NCBI GenBank assembly: GCA_013339895.1
Contig: JABACO010000003.1
Span: 4,375,509 to 4,439,508, forward strand
Source: Ephydatia muelleri
Taxonomy: Eukaryota; Porifera; Demospongiae; Spongillida; Spongillidae
Reading direction: 5' to 3'
Length of the DNA stretch: 64,000 nt
The notes beneath the pieces were generated by a model. That model did not search any database. It worked only from the letters and a program-made list of their open reading frames with translations, and had not been told where the DNA came from. The position numbers were made by a program, and so were the translations under genes. Shown here piece after piece: positions 37,841 to 49,240 of the stretch (within the stretch, counting starts at the first letter, position 1; each line of letters opens with the position of its first letter).

Positions 37841-38929
37841 GCCTGCATACAACCATAAACTTGTACCACATCCATGTATATTGAAGGATAGATAGAGTCA
37901 TTTTGAAATAGGAGTGGGGACATGGAATATAGAGATTCATAATGATGGCAGACCAATGCTCCAAAGGCACACATGGGTCCAATGGTCTATTCAGGATCCA
38001 GTGAGGACTAATTATAAACTCATGGCACGTACTAAACAAGAATACAAAAATAATGCCAGTGATTATTTATATTGGTAACTGTGTACCAGGTGCATTGAGT
38101 GCTAGTGGCATTGCACAATGGATGCCTCACTAATGAATAATTGCAAAATTACTAGAGTCATGAGTATGCATGAGGTGGAGTAGATATGACGTTGGGAGGT
38201 ACCATATACACGCATCTGTATGTGTACATGCATTTATGAATGCTGCAAACATGTTAGTTATTAACATGAATAATTCAACTCATTCCCCACAAATAAATAT
38301 TGGCAAGACTTGACAAGAATGTGGAACAGATGTTTACTATTGTCTGACTAAGCATTTTTTTCAACATATGTAGGTACAATTGCACATTCCGTTCTAGCAC
38401 AGCGAAGCACTGAATTTATAATTAGCTATCCATTTCTACGGTAAGTGGCAACTTCTTCTCTTGTCCTGTAAGATGATTAGTTGGTTCACGTAAGCATAAT
38501 TCAGGGACAAGAGAGAGACATTGCTGCTTGCCACAGAAATGCATTGCTAATGATAAATTCAGTGCTCATATGTGTTCGGACGGAATGTACCTTTAAAATT
38601 GCATAAGAATAGCTTTGAAAGTGCTAGTCTAGAAAATAAAAAATGTGCCATTACTAAACAGGTTCTCAGCTATATCTTCAGTTTGGTATGTAACCTCGAA
38701 TGTCTCGGGGTTGGGGGGAGTAGGGGAAGAGATTCTTATTGACCGAGGAAAATAAGATGTCAAGATTAGCAGAGTATGACATCAAATTGAAGAGAATTAA
38801 TGCTGCCTAGTGTGGAATATCTTAGTTACCATATCATGAGAGAGTGGATCAGTCCTACATAGCAAAAGCGCAGAGCTATACCGTATCTCACAATTGAAAT
38901 CATGCAAAATTTTGTCTTGTCTTGCAGAC

Positions 38930-40375
38930 ATGCTGGCATCACTATACAAGCAGCTCACCAAATACCAACCATGGTGTTGTAGAACAGATCACGCTACTGC
39001 ATTCTAGAAGGCCAGCTCACCTCGAATGGTTTGCTGGTCTACTTTGATCCTTCAAAGAAGATTTCCCTCCTCTTCCTTATGGAATAGGGCTGGTTTTATC
39101 ACACTGGCAGGCAGACAGAACAACCATGGCCAGGATACAAAGATGGGCACTACCTCTGAGTGCATACAGCTTTCAGAACAGGCAAGGATCAAGGCTATGC
39201 AGATGGGCAATTAGATAGCCTTTAGCTGGGGCACTTGAAGAGGTTCCTACAATACTCATGCTGCAGGATTTCCTTGACAGGAACACAATGGTTACAACTT
39301 CATCCATGTGACATTGGACAGACAAAGACCCTGTGCTCTCGGTGGACTGGAGAATGGTGCTTCATGGATGAAGAGCACAGACAGATGAACAGTTCAAACC
39401 TTACAAGTGCAGGTATAACGAACTAAGCATTGAAAATGGTTGTATCCTTTGGGGAAGTCTTGTAGTTGTACCTCCACCTGGCAGAGCACCAGTAATCAAG
39501 ATGCTTCATGAAGGCCACTCAAGGGTATCTAGAAGGGAATCTCTGGCCAGCAGTGTGATGTGGTGGCCGAGACTGGATGCTGAACTCAAACAACGGTGAA
39601 ATCCTGTGAGGCTTGCCAAGTGAAAAGTAAGCCACACCTAAGTCCCCATTGCATCCTTGGGAGTGGCCCTCTAAACCCTGGTCTCACATTCATGTTGATT
39701 TTTATGGCCCTTTCCTGGGAAAAATTGGTGGATGCTCACTCCAAATGGCTGGAGGCTGTGGTTGTTTCCTCCACATCTTCTCAGCAGGCCATACTTCATA
39801 TGCTCAGGCACATTACAAGTGCCCCCTACCACCCAACCACTAATGGATTGGCTGAAGCTGAACAAGCAATGCAAACTGTAGAATTTGATAGTATCATAGG
39901 GGTGATTTTGCTGGACACTGTTCCAAATATAATAAAGTTACTGTAAATATCACCATGCATACAACGAAGAGATGAATCTCTCCATTGTTCGCTTTCGTCC
40001 GCTTATTGTTTTCTCGCGCCCAGCATTATTAGTAGATGTAAGACGGACGTGACGCCACTTGCAACTCCTCAATAAAATATGAGTCAACCGGTCGGTTGTG
40101 ATTGCTTAATATTTTAACAACCGGTTGAAGCGGTTATTTAGCTGAAATAGAACCGGTTGAGGCGGTTATTTGATTCTCACGATCGGTTAACCGGTTAACC
40201 GGAGCTCCGGCACAACCGGTTTCAAGCCTTAACCTCTGTTCAATGTAATGGTTTGAGGCGCATTACAAGTGCCCCCTACCACCCAGCCACTAATGGATTG
40301 GCTGAACAAGCAATGCAAACTGTAAAAAAATGCCTTAAGGAAGACATCAGGGCATATTGACTCCCTTTTTCCGTA
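38930..40375 (+). mobile_element. Broken Ty3/gypsy element C, copy 3 (patchwork)
   Basis: Same family, left flank shared with the other two. It holds reverse transcriptase/RNase H and integrase remnants, is invaded by an unrelated segment of about 330 bp (about 39885-40215), and has no LTR on the right, where a C-tract leads into a MITE end. It is a fossil with multiple breaks. Confidence 0.65.
39885..40218. repeat. AACCGGTT-rich segment inside gypsy copy C3
   Basis: The right half carries several AACCGGTT palindromes and a repeated ACCGGTTGA(A/G)GCGGTTATTT. Repeated subterminal motifs of this type are common in non-autonomous hAT elements, but I see no clear terminal inverted repeat or target duplication. 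Confidence 0.4.
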
Positions 40376-40413
40376 CAGGATACCCCCCCCCCCCCCCCCC
40401 CCCCACCCCTCTC

Positions 40414-40477
40414 TCTAGCGGTGATGTTATCCATCCGCAGCTGCGGGAATAAGGGTCTGGGTACGAGACTAGTTCGA
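40414..40477. mobile_element. Single end of the TAGTCTCG MITE
   Basis: TAGCGGTGATGTTATCCATC through GGGTCTGGGTACGAGACTA is one arm of the MITE described at 40690-40843, here without its partner and next to a C-tract. Confidence 0.65.
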
Positions 40478-40504
40478 GACGATTGTTTTAGAATCGGCAC
40501 GGGC

Positions 40505-40926
40505 ATCCTACAAAGCAGACCCAGAAAAGAAACGGACCGCTGAACGCGAACGTTATCAAGCAGACCCAGAAAAGAAACGGACCGCTGAACGCGAACGTTA
40601 TCAAGCAGACCCAGAAAAGAAACGGTCCGCTAAAAGGAAACGTTATTGGGAGAGTCCTGAATGTGCTCGCTTGGAGAAGAGAGTGCGGTGTAGTCTCGTA
40701 CCCAGACCCTGATTCCCACAGCTGCGGATGGATTACATCACCGCTACGTGGAAGAACTATGGATTACATCACCGCTACTCTTTCCACGTAGCGGTGATGT
40801 AATCCATCCGCAGCTGTGAGAATCAGGGTCTGGGACGAGACTAAGTGCGGTACGGGAAGGCTAGCGTAGTACCATGCAAAACCAACGAGGCCATCGAAAA
40901 AGTACTACCGACAAAGTTATTCAAAG
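40505..40926 (+). pseudogene. Exon fragment of an ADPEKKR-repeat gene, interrupted by a MITE
   Basis: Three tandem 51-bp units encode (Y)QADPEKKRTAERERYQ-type repeats (40513-40660), followed by WESPECARLEKRVR, a MITE, and then YGKASVVPCKTNEAIEKVLP to a donor AAAG|GTATGT at 40926. Lys/Arg-rich repeats of this kind open many mobile-element and uncharacterised invertebrate proteins. The upstream start is missing and the MITE adds a stop, so it is not expressed as one protein in this form. The phase at the donor does not match the exon at 41304, so the exons may not be partners. Confidence 0.5.
40690..40843. mobile_element. 154-bp MITE inserted in coding sequence, 8-bp target duplication
   Basis: Terminal inverted repeats of about 57 bp (GTAGTCTCGTACCCAGACCC on the left; right end CAGGGTCTGGGACGAGACTA) surround a short centre. 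AGTGCGGT is duplicated at 40682-40689 and 40844-40851. The 8-bp duplication suggests hAT, although the ends are not typical. It lies in the middle of the ADPEKKR-repeat exon. Confidence 0.8.
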
Positions 40927-41303
40927 GTATGTAAATGTAGTAACCTACTCTTACCTTAGATATTTTAAGCTTGGTTTGCATATGACATTAGCTGAAACGT
41001 TGCGTCAGCGTTGCCTTTTGTAAGCGTCGTTATGTAATGTTGGAAGAGACTTTAGTTTCATTCCAGACCTATGAGATGCATGCAGTTATTTTTTAAACTT
41101 TCTAGTGCAATGTGACGCAATGTAGCAAATGTCAGATATCATCTGTGTATTGAATCAGAATGGCTTCAGTTTAATTGGATTTCATGGCATGAAACTATTT
41201 TAGTGGGCAACTGTTGCATGTAAGAGTATAACTTTCAAGCCTTGGTGTATATAGTTTAGCACATACATAATGTTGCATGTACGCACTTCCTTTTTCACTG
41301 TAG

Positions 41304-41802
41304 CTACTCTCTGTACGAACCAAAGGATATCGTACTTAGCGAGTATAAGGGTGGCCTCGAAAAGGCTATTCTTAAGAATAGCACTTTACTAGTTCAGTTA
41401 AATGATGCCTTTTGCAAGACGCACCCATGGTTAGAACAAAAGGTGTGTACCAGATCTGCACATGCTGCTGTCAGTAAAGTTAGTGCAGATGCAGTGCTTA
41501 AAAAGGTACTGAATGTGCGTAGAAAAAAAGCAGGGGAATTTCTAAAGGATGTTCATGCCATTAATGCAATGAAATTAGACGATAGTCACCTCCTAGAAGG
41601 GGTAAGGTACCATACTGCTGGTTCAGAGCCTTTCTTCTATGCCTCTTACAACCACATAAGGCAGCAAGGAAGAGGGCGACGTGGAAGAGGCGGTGAAGGA
41701 CGAGACCGTAATGTCATGAACTATTGTTCGATGTATACTGCTACAACTAATGTTAGTGGTATTAAATACCCATTATATATTTATGCATGCCAAATGCGCT
41801 AA
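41304..41802 (+). CDS. Terminal exon of an unrecognised gene with an Arg/Gly-rich patch
   Basis: After an acceptor TTCACTGTAG the frame reads YSLYEPKDIVLSEYKGGLEK, then WLEQKVCTRSAHAAVSKVSA, GVRYHTAGSEPFFYASYNHI and the basic stretch QQGRGRRGRGGEGRDRN, ending KYPLYIYACQMR and a stop at 41802. It gives about 166 codons with no internal stop. I recall similar AG-SEP-(F/Y)FY motifs in invertebrate proteins with ADPEKKR-type N-termini linked to helitron-like genes, but cannot name the family. Its relation to the fragment at 40505-40926 is plausible from order and strand only. Confidence 0.4.
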
Positions 41803-41981
41803 TGATAATGGTCAGTCTAAGTACAGGAAGGGAATGATTAAAAAACGCATGCTGCCTTTTAACTAAAACTTTAATTCTAATATCGGATCGCTTAGCTTCG
41901 TTCATAGTTCTACATGTCTTAGCAAATTGCACCCACATGACGTCACACAACCCGTTGTACATAGAAAAAAAAAACAATGAA

Positions 41982-42184
41982 ACAAGTAAATAAAAACATT
42001 CCCTAGGAGAAAGTTGGTGGGATATAGGATTTGAAGGCAATTGGTGGTGTAAAAAGCAAGGAAACAAGGTCTAATCAGAAGGGATAATGCTATATTTAGC
42101 AGAACAACAACACATGACCTAGAGGACTATTACATTTTCCTTTCTGATAAGACCTTGTTTCCTTGCTTTTTACACCACCAATTG
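41982..42184. mobile_element. Palindromic MITE, copy 1, replacing an ankyrin exon
   Basis: About 200 bp of a foldback element (ACAAGTAAATAAAAACATTC on the left, CCTTGCTTTTTACACCACCA on the right). Its right side joins ankyrin-unit intron exactly at the acceptor CTGTTGAGTAACAAT, with the exon gone. The full-length relative is at 60088-60344. Confidence 0.65.
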
Positions 42185-43459
42185 CTGTTGAGTAACAATT
42201 ACAGTAGGTTAACAAAATGAATGCACATGTACCTACATACATGTACATCCATGAACTCATGGAAGGTGTACCACATCCATGGATATTCAAGGGAAAATAT
42301 AGTCATTTTGAAAGGGGGGTGGGGACATGGAACATAGATTTGCATAATGATGGCAGACAAATGATCCAAAGGTCCCGTTATGTGTTCAGAATCCACAGAG
42401 GACATAGCGCATAGCATTGTACTAGAAAAATATTGGGCAGTGATTATTTTTTTCTATCTATGTACCAGGTATTGTTTTTGTACTAATGGCATTGCACATT
42501 GATGTCTCACTAATTAATAATCTAATTATTTCTAGATGTGTCCCGGGTGTTTTTTGTGTGCTAATGGCATTGGACAACATATGCCTCACTAATTAATAAT
42601 GTAACCATTATTTGAGTCATGGTATTTGCATCAGCATGCATGAAATAGAGAAGCTGCTTGTAGAAATGGCAAATTTAGTGGATTGATCAGCTTAATGTCA
42701 AATGTGGCTAGACGTGAGAGGAACCAGTTAGGAACTAGAATATCTGCTGGTCTAGAATGGTCTTTAGGAATAATGCCACTTCCTTTCTCACATAGTGGAG
42801 GGGGTAGTGACATGGAAGTTACACAGTCATAATGATGGTAGTATGTAAAAGCACACACAGGTCCAGATATCAGTTCAGGATCCATGAACGACTATGCACA
42901 CATAAACAACAATACAGAAATATTAGCAGTGATTCTATGTTACCAGGTGTTTTAATGTGGTAATGGCGTTGCACAACAAATGCCTCACTAATTAATAATC
43001 TAACAATAATTGGAGTCATGGTATTTGCATGAGGCAAACCTGCTTCTTCTATAAATTGCAATTTAGCAGATTGATCAGTTTAATGTCAAATGTGGCTGGA
43101 TGTGAGAGGGACCAGTTAGGCACTAGAATGTCTGCTGGTCTAAATTGGTCTTTAGGAAGAATGCCACTTCCTTCCTCTACTAGTGGGGAAAGGCATGCCT
43201 TACAGCAGAAGTCAGCAATGTAGTCTCTGAGCGGGTTGTGTCTGGTTATTGTTATCTCTCTCTTGTCTTAATATACATTGGCATTGTAGTCATCAACATG
43301 CACATGCATGGATTATGCATTATAAGAATACTACATACATGTTAGTTATTAACATGATAAATTCAAATCATACACTACAAAAAAAGATTGGCAAGACTTG
43401 GCAAGAATTTAGAACAGATGTGTTTCGAATATTCTGATTTTGTGATTTTCAGATACTTA

Positions 43460-43738
43460 GTATCTTATTCTGAAGAGCTGTTCTTACACAGTTAAATTGC
43501 ACATCCCATTCTAGCACACCTGAGCACTGAATTGATAATGAACAATAAAGTTCGACGGCAAGTGGCAACTTCTCTCTGTTGTCATGTTTACATGGCAAAC
43601 TAATTGTCTTGCAAGACAAGTGACAGAAGTTGCCGCTTGCAGTTGAAATGTAAAGCTATTTATGAATTCAGTTTTCATGTGTGCTTGAATGCAATGCGCC
43701 TTTGGAACTTCATAAAAATGGTTTTGTAGAATGAAATG
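43460..43738. repeat. Foldback block that forms part of the longer ankyrin units
   Basis: An imperfect palindrome of about 280 bp: the left arm has ATTCTGAAGAGCTGTTCTTA and CGGCAAGTGGCAACTTCTCT, the right arm AGAAGTTGCCGCTTGC and AAAATGGTTTTGTAGAAT. Related copies lie near 11130-11390, 13794-13925 (right arm), 15690-15830, 29256-29492, 31708-31830, 38370-38620 and 44690-44950. It is probably an old MITE that became part of the unit before amplification and explains the longer unit period. Confidence 0.6.
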
Positions 43739-44229
43739 GTAAGCATCAGAAAATAAAAACTCAAAACCTATGAAAAACATGTGTTACAAATCTTTGACAA
43801 GTCTAGACAATTTTTTGTAGGGATAAGGAAAGCATGCATGTATACTTAGCTGCCATATTAGAACAGGGTAATGAAACAGAAAGTACAAGCCAAAGTCATT
43901 GTCACAAGGACATTTTAGCAATACTAAGTGTCATCATTGATACATGTACACGACACCATTATTAAACATGTTTTCTACTACACCTTCAGTTTAGTATTTA
44001 TGCCTGAATGTCTGGGGGTTGGGGGTGAAGAGGAGGGGGAGGAGTACTAATTGTTAGTATTACATAAAAACAAAGGCTGTGGAGGAATAAAGACATCATA
44101 AATGAACATTTACCTTAAACCCACATCAACTACGTTGGCATTTGTTATCATATTACATTGGCATTGTAGTCCTAGTCATGGTATTAATACATGCATGGAG
44201 TATACACAATACAATCAAAGCATGCTTAC

Positions 44230-44304
44230 CTCATCCTTTTCATCAACCTTGGATCCAGCCTTAAGATGAGTATTAACCATTTCAGCATCTCCACTCCTAG
44301 CTGG
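44230..44304 (-). pseudogene. Truncated ankyrin-repeat exon at the array edge
   Basis: About 75 bp remain of the donor-side part of an ankyrin exon ([23 protein letters not shown]) with the GTAAGCATG donor. The acceptor side, including the TPLHHAA codons and the CAG, is missing and replaced by sequence from another part of the unit. It is probably not spliced in. Confidence 0.75.
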
Positions 44305-45543
44305 ACACACAGCTTCAGTGGTCTGTTCAGGATCCACGCTGGACTAAGCACAAAGCATTTTACTAAACCATACATAAAAACTATTAGCGAGTCTTTATTT
44401 CTACCTGTGTACCGGGTGTATTGAGTGCTAATGGCATTGCACAATGAATCCCTCACAAATTAACCATTTAACCATTATTGTAGTCATGGAGTATGCATGT
44501 GGTGGAGTCCACGTACATGCATCTGTATATGCAAATGCATTTATCAATACAGCAATCATGTAACTTATTAACATGAATAGTTCAAATCATACACTGCAAA
44601 TAAATCTTGGCAAGCCTTGGTAATAATTTGGAATATTTTTTGTGTGCATATTTGGTGATTTTCTGATACTTAGCATTTTATTCTACAAGCCATTCTAACG
44701 CAGAGCTCTACAATTGCACATTCCGATTTAAAGCAGCAGCACTGAATTTATAATTGGCTATACATTTCTACAGCTAGCGGCAACTTTTCTCTCTTGTCCC
44801 GAAAGACGATTAGTTGTGCTGAATGTTAACATTGTTCAGGATCAGGGAGAGAAGTTGCCACTTGCCTTAAAAATGTACAGCTAAAGTGCTCAGGTGTGCT
44901 AATACAGAATATGCAATTCTAAGCTCCATAAGAATGGCTTTGTAAAGTACAAAGGTAAGTATCAGACAATCAAAATTGGTATGGAGGTGTACTCAGGAAG
45001 GAGGGGGGGGCGCTTATCATGAATTTAATGTACATAATGACTGATAAGGTATCAACCGGAGGAGGTAGGGATTGCTGCCAGATTTTGACATCTTAACGAT
45101 GACTGGGTCATGTACTGAATGGCTTCATTGTAAGGTGTTACACATGGATAGACACTGGACTTTGCTCCCACAGAAGTCCAAATGGAATGTTCCCTTTGTC
45201 CATAATGTGCGTTTTTAGTGGTATTGAGAAGTCTGGGAAGCAACTCCTAAACTGCTCGATGAACTGGTTTCGTGGATTAATGTACAGCTAGATATATCTC
45301 ATAGATACAGTGCAGTTGATTGCAAGCATGTTAAACATATACCTAGCTCTCTGCATTGTGTCTGTTTAATGAAATCGCTATTGTATATTCAGTCTTCATG
45401 ATTTTTGCATTTCCTTGCAGCAGTGCTCGATTGTTTTGGCCCTTGCTGTCCCAATGTGTGATATGCATGAATGTGATTGTTAAGGTGTATAAAACACATT
45501 CAACAGCCATGATATGTACTCAACTGTTCCTTCTGTTGGAGTG
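44305..45543. other. Decayed array edge and non-coding stretch
   Basis: Down to about 44960 this is recognisable array-unit intron and foldback block without an exon. From 44960 to 45543 I see no gene, repeat or element; only short frames without support. Confidence 0.5.
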
Positions 45544-45781
45544 AAGAGCTGCTGGAAGCCAGACTTCTGAGGACATGAGATGCGGTCTGCACATCAGCTT
45601 CTGAAGGTGGTTTCTCTGCTTCACACTCGTGAGTGTTGTACTCATTAGCCTTGTACGGCCTTCCCACCACTATCCTGCATGGCAGCTCCAGACACTGAAT
45701 TTCATCCAGTATTACTTGGTGATTTGAACTAGCAAGTATATCATCATCCGGTGAGAAGCATGTCTGAGTGGGAGGGGCCAT
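45544..45781 (-). CDS. Unrecognised open frame, possible exon
   Basis: An ATG at 45781 opens MAPPTQTCFSPDDDILASSN and continues through LDEIQCLELPCRIVVGRPYK to SSSSSLQQKEQLSTYHGC, ending near 45500; the last dozen codons may be intron. The composition is protein-like, with little repeat sequence. No homologue is recognised, and no convincing donor was fixed. It could be a first exon of a small host gene or a mobile-element remnant. Confidence 0.25.
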
Positions 45782-46257
45782 TGCATGAATGGATGCAATA
45801 CTCTTTAGGACTACTGTGGGCTAGTCTGCCTGAGAATTATGTCAATTGAGAGAAGTTTTTGGGATGATTGTGTCATTATGCTTCAAGAACAGTTGGATGA
45901 CTTTAAAAAGCATGTCCTAGATTTAGACAGATACATAATACGTCAACAGATAATTGCATTGGTACAAAACCAGCAACACCAATCAGTACATTTCACAATT
46001 TAACATAACTATTGATGTTGCCAAAAAATATTACATTCATTCAATGGATTTTGGCCAATGTGAGAGAGATATGTGCTGAGAAAATTTTAAGCTTTGATAG
46101 ACTCATCCTAAAAGGTAAAAGTTGCATCCTTTTGTTACACCACATCTAGTTTCAAAAACATAGACCAAAGCAAAAGTAAGGATAACAGAAGATATGAAGA
46201 GTAATCTATGGTTGAAAGTAGGAATATGAAGCTATATGATTAATACAAATGTAATCT

Positions 46258-46528
46258 TCAGTCAAATATGCAGTGGTTGGATGATGAAATAACGAATGGT
46301 GCCCAAAACCTCCGCGATCAATATGAAGTATCTGGACTGCAAGCAACATCACTGGGGTACCTTTTCACATTTGATGTCATGACCATTGATTTGTGGTGTC
46401 TACTTTTGGCAAGTTATGTAAACATCTATGACAGTATCAAAGTCAGTTGTACCACCCACACCGTAGATCAGATCTGTTCTATCCTTTACATGACATATAA
46501 TGTAGTCCATCTCCATTCATGGATGTGA
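46258..46528 (+). pseudogene. Remnant of a transposon-linked Ulp1/C48-like peptidase domain
   Basis: The frame MQWLDDEITNGAQNLRDQYE, VSGLQATSLGYLFTFDV, then YVNIYDSIK and TVDQICSIL follows the pattern W-L-(S/D)-D-x-x-I-x-x-x-Q...GLQ...LG...F-x-V...V-N-(V/I)-Y-D-S seen in Ulp1-like domains of invertebrate mobile elements. The segment that should hold the H-W catalytic pair is altered (DLWCLLLASY), so it is probably inactive. The identification is from memory of the pattern. About 400 bp upstream a short frame (IMSIERSFWDDCVIMLQEQL) may belong to the same element. Confidence 0.4.
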
Positions 46529-47969
46529 AAAAAACAAACATTTATAGCTGTGGTCTCCTTGTCATTGCTTATGCCACAAGGTTATAATGGGGTGAAGATC
46601 TCTCGATACAATGAGCATGCGGCAAAATTTGTTGCAATTGAAACCAGCCAGGATTCCAATTATAATATCGCACACACTTTATACAGTATATATCCATAAC
46701 CATAGATAGTAGAGCTATAGTCCCATGGTTCATTAGCACGCACTCATTAGCACTCAGCATGTACAATGGTCATTCATGAATAGTCATCACTTTGTTACAT
46801 AGGCTCCCTTCCTCTGTCTCGATTTAAGATCACAATCGATCCCGGATGTCTTTTGGGCATGTTTTCAGTCTGTCAAAGTGCACTACTGTAGATTTGTTGG
46901 TCTCGTATGTTGGATCTGGTACGTACTGTAGGTGACATCCGAGAGTTTGCATTGAACATGGTAGGGGCCAGTCCAGGGTCTCAAGAGCTTCCTGGACTGT
47001 CCCTTGCCTGTCGCTGGGTTGAACAATCAAACAAGGTCTCCCACAGAGAATGGGTCTCCATGAATCTTCCGGTTATACAACTCCCGTTGGTGGCACTGCT
47101 TCATACTTAGATACATTCTGTACCATCTCAAATGCCCTCAAAAATGCTTCACTTTGGTTCTGCACGTACTGCCTATATTGTTGGTGTGCTGGCACCTCCA
47201 AAGAAGGCTGCTCGTGGCCAATGGCGATAGGCAGGCGCGCTTCCCTCCCAAACATGTCGAAGAAGGGTGAGTAGCCTGTTGTGCTCTGTACACTAGTGTT
47301 GTAGGCCACGCATGCTTTACGTAGACTTGTGTCCCACTCTGATGGATGTTGTCCTGAGGAAGTAGAAAGCAGATTCAACAGTGTCCTGTTGAAGCGTTCC
47401 ACAAATCCATCAGACTGTGGGTGGTAAGGCGTAGTCCTACTTTTTTTCAATCTCAAGGAGGCGGCACAATTGCTTGACAATTTATGACTCAAATGGCTTC
47501 CTGCCCTGGTCAGAGTGCAACTTTTCTGGCAGGGAAAAGAGGCAGAACATTTCATCTAGTAGTTTCTGTGCAATGGTAATGGCCTCTTGATTCGGGATTG
47601 CATAGGTTTCTATCCATTTGGTGAAATAATCACCTGCCAAGTACGCACTTGTTTCCCGACTTGGTCTGGGGAAGAGGCCCAAAGATGTCTACAGCCACCA
47701 TTTGCATGGGCGAGCCAACAGCAATACTCTGAAGGGAAGCCTTAATGTTCTTAGGTGCTGGGGTCTTGCGACTGGCACATGCAGCACACATTCTGCACCA
47801 ATCTCTGACCGAATTCCAATAGCCAGGCCAATAGTGTGAGAGTTCAGCTTTTGGAAGGTTATCTCTTCTCCCGGGTGTCCTCCACATAAGCCATCATGTG
47901 TCTCTTCTAGCACCCTCTTCCTCAGACCAGCGGGAACCAGCAACTGATATCGAATTCCGGACCAGCTGG

Positions 47970-48728
47970 CAGGGTTGCCGTAGGCCAGCCAGGGGTCTGG
48001 CCTGAGGCCGGCCGGCCTGACTGCCTGGCCTGATAGGCCGACCTGTCAGGCCAATCAATTATAAATTATTCGGTGTTCAATTAATTGATACGCATGCAAC
48101 GTGATTTTGCCTAAGCTATGTCGATCGACAATTCTCCTGCATGGTCCATCATCTTTAAACACTCCTCTGCCTTCCACTCGTCACCTCAAACCTTGTCCTA
48201 ACCCCGATCTGAGGGAATACGTGTATTTTCAAGAGCCAAGTTGATCCAGGAGTGTCAACGATGGAATCTACTTCCCCAACGGCTGGAAGCATCAAGCATA
48301 ATGCATGGCTGCTTCGAATGCATTAAGCCAATATTATGTACACTCTTGCTCAGTCGCTACACATGCATGTATACAATGTATTTGAAATTCTGCTGCTTTT
48401 TGTCAGTTATTAATTATGAATGATTTACAATCGTGCATTTGGTGAGTGTAAAGTCATTTCAGTACTTCGTATTTATTGGTTGCACCAAATCCTCCGTAAT
48501 AAGATATTATAATACTTGTGTATACTGAATATGATTGCAGTTGAAAAATGTAATTAGGAACGAAGGATTTGTATGCACCATTTGATGTCAATATGATGAT
48601 TGAGTTTTCAATGAGAAGCCCGCCTAACATATTGCATGATGCTTAGGGTGGGCGCGGTCCGGCCTGATAGGCTAGACCCCTGGCCTGTCAGGCCGGCCTG
48701 ACAGGCCGGCTGGCCTTCGGCAACCCTG
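47970..48728. mobile_element. Non-autonomous hAT element nested in gypsy D
   Basis: 759 bp with ends CAGGGTTGCCG...CGGCAACCCTG and an 8-bp target duplication CCAGCTGG (47962-47969 and 48729-48736). Both ends are packed with GGCCGGCCTGACAGG-like subterminal repeats; the centre is AT-rich. CAGGG ends and an 8-bp duplication are diagnostic of hAT. No transposase is seen. Confidence 0.85.
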
Positions 48729-49240
48729 CCAGCTGGTCTCTGGCAGATGTCTTCGAAATTCGATGCTCTTTCCTTCCTGTTCCTTTAAAGAAGGTTGAAT
48801 GTTAGATTTCCTAGCTTCAATCACAAGTTCCACTCGTGCATCTTCCTTATCTCCTCCATATTCATGTCAGTCCAGAGATTTGTAGAGCTGCTACCGGCAA
48901 CACATCCTCTTCCTCTCCTTGTTCCTTAGCAAGGCCACACTCAGTACACGGCAATCTGGATAGAGCGTCGGCATTGGTGTGACGCATGCAGGCCCTTACG
49001 ATGGATGATTTCAAATTCAAACTGCTGCAGTTTTTTCAGCCATCGGGCGACTTGTCCCATATCCAGAAATGGCCCATATATAGGCGGTCATCTTGCCTTT
49101 TTAATTCAATTTGAATTTTTATTCAACTCTATGATGTACTATAAGCAGGTCTGATTATGATATATGTACTTCAGAAAATTATTCCATTAACCATTCTTTA
49201 ACTAAAATCAAGACAAAACTATATCCGTTTAAGTAATTAA

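Larger units (their letters stand above)
1..44960 (-). repeat. Tandem array of ankyrin-exon units (basic period 661 bp)
   Basis: Nearly the whole left 45 kb is built from copies of one unit: a 99-bp ankyrin exon plus about 560 bp of intron. Exon-to-exon spacing is 661 bp at 1678/2339, 21424/22085 and 22085/22746, 663 bp at 3842/4505, and 766 bp at 4505/5271 and 18777/19543. Longer spacings contain mobile elements or longer unit variants with a foldback block. Recurrent intron landmarks on the plus strand are GGCATTGCACAACAAATGCC, CTAATTAATAATCTAACC, TCTGCTGGTCTAGATTGG and GATGTTGGGAGGTACCACAT. Splice sites and exon frame stay intact in 17 units while introns drift, which suggests selection on the exons. 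The array edge decays past about 43 kb. Confidence 0.85.
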
